From Acidobacteriota bacterium (GTDB taxonomy: Bacteria; Acidobacteriota; Blastocatellia; RBC074), in assembly GCA_017991275.1 (NCBI GenBank), contig JAGNMH010000459.1:1-5221 (forward strand): a stretch of DNA of 5,221 bases, read 5' to 3'. How positions within the stretch are numbered: the first letter of the stretch is position 1; each line of letters begins with the position of its first letter. The notes under the pieces were generated by a model. That model was not told the DNA's origin, did no database searches, and was given only the letters and a program-made list of their open reading frames with translations. Made by a program: the position numbers and the translations under genes. This document shows, piece by piece, positions 1-5,221 of this stretch.

Positions 1-1172
1 ACGAACAGCGAAACGAATCCGATGGCAAACATCATCGGCGTCGTGAAACGAATCCGCCCGCCCCACAAAGGCCCAAGCCAGTTAAAAGTCTTAAGCGCAG
101 AGGGAACTCCGATGACCAGCGTCAGCACCGAAAACGCAATCGCCACCGATGGGTTCATGCCACTGATAAACATGTGATGTCCCCAGACCAAAAAGCCCAA
201 CAGCCCGATGGCAAACAGAGCGGCAACCATTGCCTTGTGACCGAAAACAGGTTTGCGCGAAAACGTCGCCAGAATGTGCGAAACGGCTCCCATCCCCGGC
301 AAAATGGCGATGTAAACTTCCGGGTGGCCGAAAAACCAAAACAGGTGCTGCCACAAAATCGTCGAACCGCCTCCGTTGGGAACCAGTTGACCCGAAACTG
401 ACAACCCCGAAGGTATGAAAAAGCCTGTTCCGGCATTGCGATCCAGCAACAGCAAAATTCCAGCAGCCAGCAAAACCGGAAACGCCAGCAGAGCAATGAC
501 CGCCGTCGTAAACCATCCCCAACAGGTCAGCGGCATGCGCATCAAAGTCATTCCGCTGGTTCGCATGTTCAACGTCGTGGTGATGAAGTTCAGCGCGCCA
601 AGCAACGAAGCCACACAAAACAGCGCAATACTGACAATCCATAAATCGGCGCCGAGCGCCTGCCCCGGCCCGGCTGAAGGAATCGCGCTCAGCGTTGGAT
701 AAAACGTCCAACCTCCAATCGGCGCTCCACCGACGACAAACAACGCGGTGATTAGCACCAAAAAGCTGACGGCGGTCAGCCAGAACGAAAGCGCGTTCAG
801 CACAGGGAAAGCCATATCTCGCGCTCCGATCTGAATCGGCAAAAAGTAATTGCCAAAACCGGATTGCGGAGCCGTGGTCAAAACCATGAAAACCATGATC
901 GTTCCGTGCATCGTCACCATCGCCAGATAAAATTCCGGCTGCATCAGTCCATCTTTGAAACCTTCCGGGAAAATCGCCTCCAGCATCGGCCAACGATTCG
1001 TCGGCCAGGCCAGCCGCAATCGAATCAGCAACGACATGACCAACCCGACCAGCGCGGCAACCAGAGCCAGAAAGAAGTATTGAATGCCGATGACTTTGTG
1101 ATCGGTACTGAAAATGTACTTGCGAATGAAGCCTTTTGGAGCGGCGTGTGATGTTTGGATTTGTTCAGTCAT
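1..1172 (-). CDS. coxA: Cytochrome c oxidase subunit I (aa3-type, A1 heme-copper oxidase), 3'-truncated by the window edge
   Basis: This is the catalytic inner-membrane subunit that reduces O2 to water at the heme a3/CuB site and pumps protons. The 390 visible residues begin MTEQIQTSHAAPKGF and run through about nine membrane helices. Visible key residues are: H89 in MHGTIMVF (low-spin heme a ligand); D119 in GARDMAFP with the nearby conserved Asn residues (D-channel entrance); H283, E285 and Y287 in GHPEVY (CuB ligand, proton-gating Glu, cross-linked Tyr); H332-H333 in WGHHMF (CuB ligands); and K361 in PSALKTF (K channel). HPEVY with its Glu places it in the A1 class. The frame is open to base 1 and ends in helix IX, so the helix X heme ligands lie outside. 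A full family member has over 500 residues. The start is 28 bases after the coxB stop, with only a weak AAGAA ribosome site, so coupling to coxB is likely. Compared with the mitochondrial subunit, about 12 extra residues (about 253-264) precede the HPEVY helix. Confidence 0.97.
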   Translation of the reverse strand, partial: MTEQIQTSHAAPKGFIRKYIFSTDHKVIGIQYFFLALVAALVGLVMSLLIRLRLAWPTNRWPMLEAIFPEGFKDGLMQPEFYLAMVTMHGTIMVFMVLTTAPQSGFGNYFLPIQIGARDMAFPVLNALSFWLTAVSFLVLITALFVVGGAPIGGWTFYPTLSAIPSAGPGQALGADLWIVSIALFCVASLLGALNFITTTLNMRTSGMTLMRMPLTCWGWFTTAVIALLAFPVLLAAGILLLLDRNAGTGFFIPSGLSVSGQLVPNGGGSTILWQHLFWFFGHPEVYIAILPGMGAVSHILATFSRKPVFGHKAMVAALFAIGLLGFLVWGHHMFISGMNPSVAIAFSVLTLVIGVPSALKTFNWLGPLWGGRIRFTTPMMFAIGFVSLF

Positions 1173-1200
1173 AGCTTTTCTTGAGCTACATTCGTTTGAA

Positions 1201-2022
1201 CTACTTCGGCGCGTTTTCGCTCAGCCAGTTTTCAAACTCGGCTTGCGAAACGACTCGCATGTAAGCGCGCATGTTGTGATGAAGCTGGCCGCAAAGTTCA
1301 GCGCAGGCGACTTCGTATCGGCCTTCTTTTGTGGCGGTGAAATGCAGATTGATCTTCAGCCCTGGAACGGCATCCTGTTTCAACCGCAAAGCCGGAACGA
1401 AGAAATCGTGTGTCACGTCTTTGGCGCGAAGCGTCAGATTGATCGGGCGATTGACTGGAATAACCAGCGTCTGGCCAAAAATATCGTCTTTGCCTGAAGG
1501 GTCTTTCGGCTCAATTCCCAATGGGCCGGGACGCGCTCCGGCAGAGTTGTCATTGTCGTCATAAAGCTTTGGACTGGTGGAGCCGAAACGGCCATCGGCT
1601 CCGGGATGGCGAAAATACCAGTTGAATTGTTGGCCAGTAACTTCGATTTGAACCGCGTCGGCAGGAGCCTGATTCAAATGCAAATTCGCCCAGACTCGCT
1701 GGCCGGTGATAGCCAAAAAAATAAAGACGATTCCGGTGACTGCCACCAGAATGATTTCGATTCGCGTGTTGCCTTCGGTGTAACTGGCGCGTTCGTTGCC
1801 TTTTGCGCGAAACCGCCAGACCGCATAACCCAGCGCGACTTGAGCGCCGAAAAACGCCAAGCCGACGACAACCCAGGTCAGATTGAACTGGCTGTCCATC
1901 GCTGCTGCGTGAGCCGAAATTGCTTCAGGAAACCACCAGCCGGGCTTGGTTTTCGACCACGCAAAAAACGCGACCGTGCCAGCGGTAATCAACCAAATGG
2001 TAATTGCGAGTAAACGTCCCAT
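1201..2022 (-). CDS. coxB: Cytochrome c oxidase subunit II (CuA subunit)
   Basis: This subunit accepts electrons from a soluble or lipid-anchored donor at its binuclear CuA centre and passes them to heme a of CoxA. The 273 residues show three hydrophobic segments (about 4-22, 47-70 and 88-107), then a periplasmic cupredoxin domain. The first segment may be a signal peptide or an extra anchor; the other two are the usual helical hairpin. The aromatic electron-entry patch is VTGQQFNWYFRHPG (128-141). The CuA ligand set is complete: H205 in VTHDFFVP, then C240, E242, C244, H248 and M251 in CAELCGQLHHNM. A loop rich in Asp, Gly and Pro (about 150-185) separates the patch from the core. The protein ends about 22 residues after the last ligand, so there is no fused cytochrome c domain as in caa3 enzymes. 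The ATG follows directly on a GAATTTT-type repeat and has no recognisable Shine-Dalgarno sequence. The gene lies between the copper lipoprotein and coxA and is probably cotranscribed with both. Confidence 0.97.
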   Translation of the reverse strand: MGRLLAITIWLITAGTVAFFAWSKTKPGWWFPEAISAHAAAMDSQFNLTWVVVGLAFFGAQVALGYAVWRFRAKGNERASYTEGNTRIEIILVAVTGIVFIFLAITGQRVWANLHLNQAPADAVQIEVTGQQFNWYFRHPGADGRFGSTSPKLYDDNDNSAGARPGPLGIEPKDPSGKDDIFGQTLVIPVNRPINLTLRAKDVTHDFFVPALRLKQDAVPGLKINLHFTATKEGRYEVACAELCGQLHHNMRAYMRVVSQAEFENWLSENAPK

Positions 2023-2023
2023 C

Positions 2024-2057
2024 GAATTTTGAATTTTGAATTTTGAATTTTGAATTT
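2024..2057. repeat. Heptamer tandem repeat (GAATTTT)n next to the coxB start codon
   Basis: Four perfect GAATTTT units (2024-2030, 2031-2037, 2038-2044, 2045-2051) are followed by a partial unit GAATTT (2052-2057), about 4.9 copies. The array ends one base before the coxB ATG, so in the coxB transcript it reads as AAAATTC units occupying the place of the ribosome-binding site. Short heptamer arrays of this kind are known as dispersed, copy-number-variable repeats in some bacterial genomes. Whether this one is dispersed cannot be seen here. Confidence 0.93.
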
Positions 2058-2089
2058 CTGAGGTTAATCAAAAATCCAAAATTCAAAAT
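2040..2089 (-). other. AU-rich hairpin in the lipoprotein-coxB gap
   Basis: Bases 2040-2057 of the heptamer array are complementary to 2072-2089 (ATCCAAAATTCAAAAT side), giving an 18-bp stem with one mismatch (2053/2076) and a 14-base loop at 2058-2071. Because the array is periodic, the single complementary arm can also pair with units shifted by 7 or 14 bases toward the start codon. The stem is almost pure A/T with no following U-run, so it does not look like a terminator. An effect on coxB translation or on mRNA processing is inference. Confidence 0.6.
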
Positions 2090-2100
2090 CAAGAATGGGC

Positions 2101-2901
2101 TTACGGCAGCGCCAGCGCCGGTTGAACTTTCAGCGAAGTGGCGTTGTAAGCCTTTGCCGCGTCGAATGAAAAATCGGCTTTGGCATCAGCCTTTGCCGCG
2201 ACCGTGACTTTCAGAGTCTTCGCGCCGAATTTTTCATGCCAGGCTTCGAGTTCGTATTCACCAGGAGGCAAGCCTTTGATCGAAAACGATCCGTCGGCTC
2301 CGCTGACCGCAAAAAACGGGTGCGACATCACGGCGATGTGAGCCAGCATCCACGAATGCATGTTGCACTTCACTGGAATCATAACTTCAGGCTTTGCGAA
2401 CTTCTTGACGATTGGAGCCTGTCCTTTCAACTGCGATTCGTTCCATTCGCGGTTGGTCTTTGGAACGGGATGAATGTTGTGATTGGTTTGATCGGAATTG
2501 ACGACTTTAAGCGGTTGACCGACTTGAATGCCCAGAATGCGCGGAACGTAAAGACACCCCTTTTGATCCAGTTCGACTTCGGCGGTGGGAACTTCAAAAT
2601 TCGCTTCCGGCAAACCGCTTTTCACAAACACAAAAACGTTTTGCAGCTTTCCGTCGGCTACCAGAATGTCGTTGGCCATCGCTTCGCCACAGGCAGCATC
2701 GTTTGACGTATCCAGTTTGCGCGGCGCAGGCGCTGCTCCGGCAAACGCAATTGTTCCGGTGACATTGCCTTCGCTGCCGGTCGGCTTCCAGGTTGGCCCA
2801 GCCGCCGGAGCAGCCGTTTCTTCTTTTTTGCCTCCGCAAGCGACGCCGCCTGCAACTGACAGCGCCAGTAAAAACACGGCGATCATTCGCCTTGAGATCA
2901 T
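2101..2901 (-). CDS. Predicted periplasmic lipoprotein with cupredoxin-like copper site and carboxypeptidase-regulatory-like tail
   Basis: The 266-residue protein begins MISRRMIAVFLLAL, a short positively charged start and hydrophobic stretch ending at C22 in VAGGVACGGKKEE. This looks like a lipoprotein signal, although Gly at -3 is not ideal. A low-complexity linker (about 25-45) leads to a beta-rich domain with Cys71 and Cys116 (KGCLYVPRILG), which may form a disulfide. The candidate copper ligands are H141 or H144 in NHNIHP and C179, H182 and M185 in CNMHSWM, a His...Cys-x2-His-x2-Met pattern resembling type 1 copper proteins. GADGSFSIKGLPPGEYELEAWHE (201-223) is the hallmark strand pair of carboxypeptidase-regulatory-like (transthyretin-like) domains. 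Similar proteins are annotated as plastocyanin-like or methylamine-utilisation-like. A longer reading frame reaches 2967, but the perfect AAGGAGG eight bases before 2901 and the signal peptide fix the start here. Its place directly before coxB suggests electron donation to CuA or copper delivery; neither is proven. Confidence 0.86.
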   Translation of the reverse strand: MISRRMIAVFLLALSVAGGVACGGKKEETAAPAAGPTWKPTGSEGNVTGTIAFAGAAPAPRKLDTSNDAACGEAMANDILVADGKLQNVFVFVKSGLPEANFEVPTAEVELDQKGCLYVPRILGIQVGQPLKVVNSDQTNHNIHPVPKTNREWNESQLKGQAPIVKKFAKPEVMIPVKCNMHSWMLAHIAVMSHPFFAVSGADGSFSIKGLPPGEYELEAWHEKFGAKTLKVTVAAKADAKADFSFDAAKAYNATSLKVQPALALP

Positions 2902-2909
2902 AAACTTTG

Positions 2910-2916
2910 CCTCCTT
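2910..2916 (-). promoter_or_regulatory. Strong Shine-Dalgarno site of the copper lipoprotein
   Basis: The minus strand reads AAGGAGG, eight bases before the ATG at 2901. It decides the start codon against the in-frame ATG at 2967, which would add 22 residues ahead of an otherwise complete signal peptide and would be translated partly from a palindromic repeat. It is much stronger than the sites before coxB and coxA, so this gene may be translated more than its neighbours. Confidence 0.85.
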
Positions 2917-2924
2917 CAGAATAA

Positions 2925-2949
2925 GTAGGGGCAACCTACCGAGGTTACC
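2925..2949 (+). repeat. REP-like palindrome, copy A (GTAG + imperfect hairpin)
   Basis: GTAG (2925-2928) is followed by the arms GGCAACCT (2930-2937) and AGGTTACC (2942-2949) around an ACCG loop. There is one mismatch in DNA, which becomes a G-U pair in the minus-strand transcript. Its core GCAACCTACCGAGGTTAC differs from the reverse complement of copy B at only two of 18 positions, so the two are inverted copies of one element. A GTAG tetranucleotide 5' of an imperfect hairpin is the known form of REP elements processed by RAYT (TnpA-REP) transposases. No RAYT gene is in the window. Confidence 0.72.
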
Positions 2950-2980
2950 AATGTTCTCGTAAGACAACTTTGCCAGAAAG

Positions 2981-3006
2981 AGAGCAACCTCGGCAGGTTG
3001 CTCTAC
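2981..3006 (-). repeat. REP-like palindrome, copy B (GTAG + perfect hairpin)
   Basis: Read on the minus strand from 3006, GTAG runs into a perfect 10-bp inverted repeat: AGAGCAACCT (3004-2995), loop GCCG, and AGGTTGCTCT (2990-2981). It faces copy A tail to tail across a 31-base spacer (2950-2980), the arrangement of a BIME. In the operon transcript it forms the first of two hairpins before the lipoprotein Shine-Dalgarno. It lacks a following T-run, so it is unlikely to be a terminator. Confidence 0.75.
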
Positions 3007-3085
3007 TCTTGCTTTGATGATGACGTTTACTGCTTCTGGAATGAGACCGAATCATCGCACATTTGTCTTAAGCCGACAAAACGAC

Positions 3086-3125
3086 AAAACGCCGGGTTTG
3101 CCAGTTGTCTTTGGCAAACCCGGCG
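3086..3125 (-). terminator. Intrinsic terminator of the TonB-dependent receptor gene
   Basis: Bases 3090-3103 (CGCCGGGTTTGCCA) and 3112-3125 form a perfect 14-bp GC-rich stem with an 8-base loop. On the minus strand the stem is followed by TTTTGTCGTTTTGTC. It begins 35 bases after the stop codon of the receptor gene at 3161, the expected place for rho-independent termination. It separates that gene from the copper lipoprotein/cox operon, which must therefore have its own promoter in about 2917-3089. Confidence 0.85.
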
Positions 3126-3160
3126 CTTTCAGCACAAGGCGTCAGAACGGCAATTCGGCC

Positions 3161-5221
3161 TTACCAGTTGAACCGAACGCCGAGTTGCAACTGACGAGCA
3201 TCAGCCGCCGAAGTGAATCCGAGCGGTTGAGTCGGCAATCTGTCTTCCCTGCCGCGCAGGTTGAAATTGGTCAGCGGCGTCGAACCGGTGGTGCAGGGCG
3301 AGGGCAATCCGCCGCCATCCACACAGGCTCCGCCGATGGCGTTGTTAATTCCCTGGAAATTGACGCGATTGAACAGATTGAAGGCTTCAAAGGTGAATTC
3401 CAGGAAGCGCGATTCTTTGACCAGGAACCGACGCGCCAATCGCAGATCGAAACTGTAGAAAGCTTCGCCGCGACCGGTGTTGCGTCCAGCTTGGCCCGGA
3501 CGATCGCTTTGCGCGCGTCCGTCGGCGTTGGCGTCAAATCCCAGCAGCAGGTTGAACGGACGCCCGCTCTGTGCCACGAAGATCGGAGCCACTGACCAGT
3601 CTTTCGCCACCGGATTCGACCACCAGCTTTGAATCACCGCGCTGGCGACAAAGCGATGCCGTTGGTCGAACGATGACAGCGAACGATCCAACCGCAGATT
3701 CAGCGGGTTTTGCGCCGAAAAATCGCTGTTGAAATCGGTTACTTCGTCAATCGCTTTGGACAAGGTGTAATGCGCGTTGAGGCTGAAATTGCTGGCGAAG
3801 CGTTTTTGCACCTGCAAAGTCAGCGCGTGGTAAAACGAATTCGCAGTCGTTTCATAAACGTTGTCCTGCAAACGCAGCGGATTAAGGAAATCGCTGGTCA
3901 GTCCGGCTTGCGCCTGAGCAGCCGTCGGGAAACGAATGAAGCTAGGCGCTCCGTTCGGATTGAGCGGACTGACAGGGCCGGTCGCTTTGAACTGGTTGAT
4001 GTCGCGGTTGCGCGTGATGTGCAATCCGCGAACAAACAAATATCCGGCATCCAGCGAAAAACCTTTCCCCAGATCGCGTTGGATTCCTAAGCTGGACTGA
4101 TAGCTGACCGGGTTGCGATAACCAGTTGCCTGGCGGAAACGAACTTCTAGCGGAGTTCCCGGCCCTGGCGTGATTGGGCGCCCTGTGACCCCAGCGGGCA
4201 GCGACGAAGCAGGCGGCAATATCTGGCGAACGTCGTTCAACGTGATCGGGCGCGAAAAGTTGTTGGTCAACGCCGCCAGTCCGGCATACATATCGAACGA
4301 ACGCGGCAATCCAAAAGCATTTGTGGTCGGCGTTGCCAGCACAATGAAGATGCTGGTTGGGTCGTCAAATCCTCCCAATTCGCGCGTCACGTTGGCAACG
4401 GCGTTGTTCAGGAAGCCGACGAAAACGCCCGCTCCGCCACGAATCACCGTCTTGCCATTTTTGCCCGGATCCCACGAAAAGCTGGCGCGCGGTTGCCAGT
4501 CGCGTTTGTAAGTCGGAACAAAAAACGGTTCGTCATGAATGGCGTACCGCAGCCCCAAATTGAGCGTGAAGTTCGGCGCTACTTTCCAGGAATCCTGCAC
4601 ATACATGCCGTAACGATTCGTCCAACTGGTGGCAGCGGCATCGCCGAAACCTTGCTGGTAAACCGTCGGCAATCCCAGGTTGAAAGATTGCAGCGCGTTG
4701 ATCGGCGCTCCGAGCGCAGGCAACAAGTTCGGCTGATTGGCTTGCAGAAACGCCGACAATTGTCCGACGACTGTTGGGCCTACGCGCGGGTCAAGTGCCA
4801 AGACCGTTGACAGCGGGAACGCTGCGCCGAAATTGAAACGACCGCCGAAGAAGGTTTCGCTGTTGCTGGAAACATCGTGGAAAAACAGCGAGCCGCCGAA
4901 TTTCAACGTGTGATTGCCCGCGATCTTGGTGAAGTTGTCGTAAATGTCGTAATGCCGTTCGATTGTTTCCGCTGGCAGGAAAATATCGCGGCCAAAATTT
5001 CCGAAACCTTCGATGTTGAATTCGGGGCCGTTCGGATCGTTCGGAACAAAGGCTGAGCGAGTGTGGCTGAACTGCAACTTCAGTTCATTGAAGGCGCTGG
5101 CGCCTAATTGATAGTTGTGCGAGGCGACCACGCCGCCGTTGAAAGCGTCGTAGGTGCGTCCGCGCGACACCGCAGTCAAAGCACCAGCCGCCTGATTCTG
5201 GAAAAAGGAATCGGTCAGGTT
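3161..5221 (-). CDS. TonB-dependent receptor, Oar-like outer-membrane beta-barrel (5' truncated by the window edge)
   Basis: The frame is open to the window edge and ends at TAA, giving 686 C-terminal residues of what is usually a protein of about 1000 or more. The missing part should hold the signal peptide, a carboxypeptidase-regulatory-like domain and the plug. The visible part is barrel: alternating aromatic strands with GNHTLKFGGSLFF (about 102-114), YVQDSWKVAPNFTLNLGLRY (about 207-226), HYTLSKAIDE (about 484-493), SFDQRHRFVASAV (about 517-529), EAFNLFNRVNFQG (about 612-624) and a C-terminal strand RQLQLGVRFNW ending in Trp, which fits BamA-dependent insertion. DANADGRAQSDRPG (about 563-576) is an Asp-rich loop, possibly Ca2+-binding, that recurs in this family. 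Two Cys (about 633 and 643) may close an extracellular loop. Such proteins import or bind large substrates at the outer membrane using TonB energy; the substrate here is unknown. A TTG at 5179 is only an internal codon and not a credible start. Confidence 0.93.
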   Translation of the reverse strand, partial: NLTDSFFQNQAAGALTAVSRGRTYDAFNGGVVASHNYQLGASAFNELKLQFSHTRSAFVPNDPNGPEFNIEGFGNFGRDIFLPAETIERHYDIYDNFTKIAGNHTLKFGGSLFFHDVSSNSETFFGGRFNFGAAFPLSTVLALDPRVGPTVVGQLSAFLQANQPNLLPALGAPINALQSFNLGLPTVYQQGFGDAAATSWTNRYGMYVQDSWKVAPNFTLNLGLRYAIHDEPFFVPTYKRDWQPRASFSWDPGKNGKTVIRGGAGVFVGFLNNAVANVTRELGGFDDPTSIFIVLATPTTNAFGLPRSFDMYAGLAALTNNFSRPITLNDVRQILPPASSLPAGVTGRPITPGPGTPLEVRFRQATGYRNPVSYQSSLGIQRDLGKGFSLDAGYLFVRGLHITRNRDINQFKATGPVSPLNPNGAPSFIRFPTAAQAQAGLTSDFLNPLRLQDNVYETTANSFYHALTLQVQKRFASNFSLNAHYTLSKAIDEVTDFNSDFSAQNPLNLRLDRSLSSFDQRHRFVASAVIQSWWSNPVAKDWSVAPIFVAQSGRPFNLLLGFDANADGRAQSDRPGQAGRNTGRGEAFYSFDLRLARRFLVKESRFLEFTFEAFNLFNRVNFQGINNAIGGACVDGGGLPSPCTTGSTPLTNFNLRGREDRLPTQPLGFTSAADARQLQLGVRFNW

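Noticed and set aside
91..993. A 300-codon minus-strand reading frame inside coxA
   Set aside because: It runs in another frame of the same strand as coxA, is rich in Cys, Arg, Phe and Gly with no recognisable domain, while the coxA frame over the same bases gives all the heme-copper ligands. It is a shadow.
2024..2089. CRISPR-like or integration-site repeat
   Set aside because: The units are seven bases with no unique spacers and no cas or integrase genes nearby; it is a simple tandem repeat with a complementary arm.
2902..2967. N-terminal extension of the copper lipoprotein (start at 2967)
   Set aside because: The 22 extra residues would come partly from the REP-like palindrome and would precede a complete signal peptide; the AAGGAGG eight bases before 2901 supports the shorter protein.
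2981..3006. Palindrome as a rho-independent terminator or operator
   Set aside because: It has no following T-run on either strand, a near-identical inverted copy lies close by, and a much better terminator sits at 3086-3125. A repeat element explains it better.
3051..3079. Possible sigma-70 promoter on the minus strand, TTGTCG (3079-3074), 17-base spacer, GATGAT (3056-3051)
   Set aside because: Position and spacing fit an operon promoter between the terminator and the REP-like pair, but each box matches only four of six consensus bases, which is expected by chance in a region this size.
3014..3595. A 193-codon plus-strand reading frame across the terminator and the receptor C-terminus
   Set aside because: It starts in the intergenic leader, reads through the terminator hairpin and then antisense to the receptor, has no Shine-Dalgarno and no domain-like composition. 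Other plus-strand frames opposite coxA, coxB and the receptor were rejected for the same reasons.

Overview
The window looks like a bacterial chromosome segment of moderate GC content with all genes on the minus strand. Acidobacteriota, perhaps the Blastocatellia side, is the best guess. This rests on an Oar-like TonB-dependent barrel with the FDQRHRF and EAFNLFNRVNF style motifs, and on a copper-lipoprotein/coxB/coxA arrangement that I associate with that phylum. It is an inference from protein style, not from a marker gene.

Layout in the direction of transcription, from high to low coordinates. (1) 5221-3161: the C-terminal 686 residues of a TonB-dependent, Oar-like outer-membrane receptor, whose 5' end lies outside the window. 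(2) 3125-3086: a strong intrinsic terminator that closes this gene. (3) 3085-2902: the leader of the next operon. It holds two inverted copies of a GTAG-headed palindrome (REP-like, together resembling a BIME) and a perfect Shine-Dalgarno sequence. (4) 2901-2101: a predicted lipoprotein with a cupredoxin-like copper site and a carboxypeptidase-regulatory-like tail. (5) 2100-2023: a short gap made largely of a GAATTTT heptamer tandem repeat that can fold with a nearby complementary arm. (6) 2022-1201: coxB, the CuA subunit of an aa3-type cytochrome c oxidase. (7) 1172-1: coxA, the catalytic heme-copper subunit, cut by the window edge before helix X.

Genes 4, 6 and 7 probably form one aerobic respiration operon. 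CoxB takes electrons at its CuA centre and passes them to heme a and the heme a3/CuB site in CoxA, where oxygen is reduced and protons are pumped. The lipoprotein is placed to act as a periplasmic copper protein next to this enzyme, as an electron donor or in copper handling, but the sequence does not prove its role. The TonB receptor belongs to a separate transcription unit.

I found no RNA gene, CRISPR array, transposase or plus-strand gene. The most unusual parts are non-coding: the inverted REP-like pair in the operon leader, and the heptamer repeat that replaces the normal ribosome-binding region of coxB. No new multi-gene system is evident.
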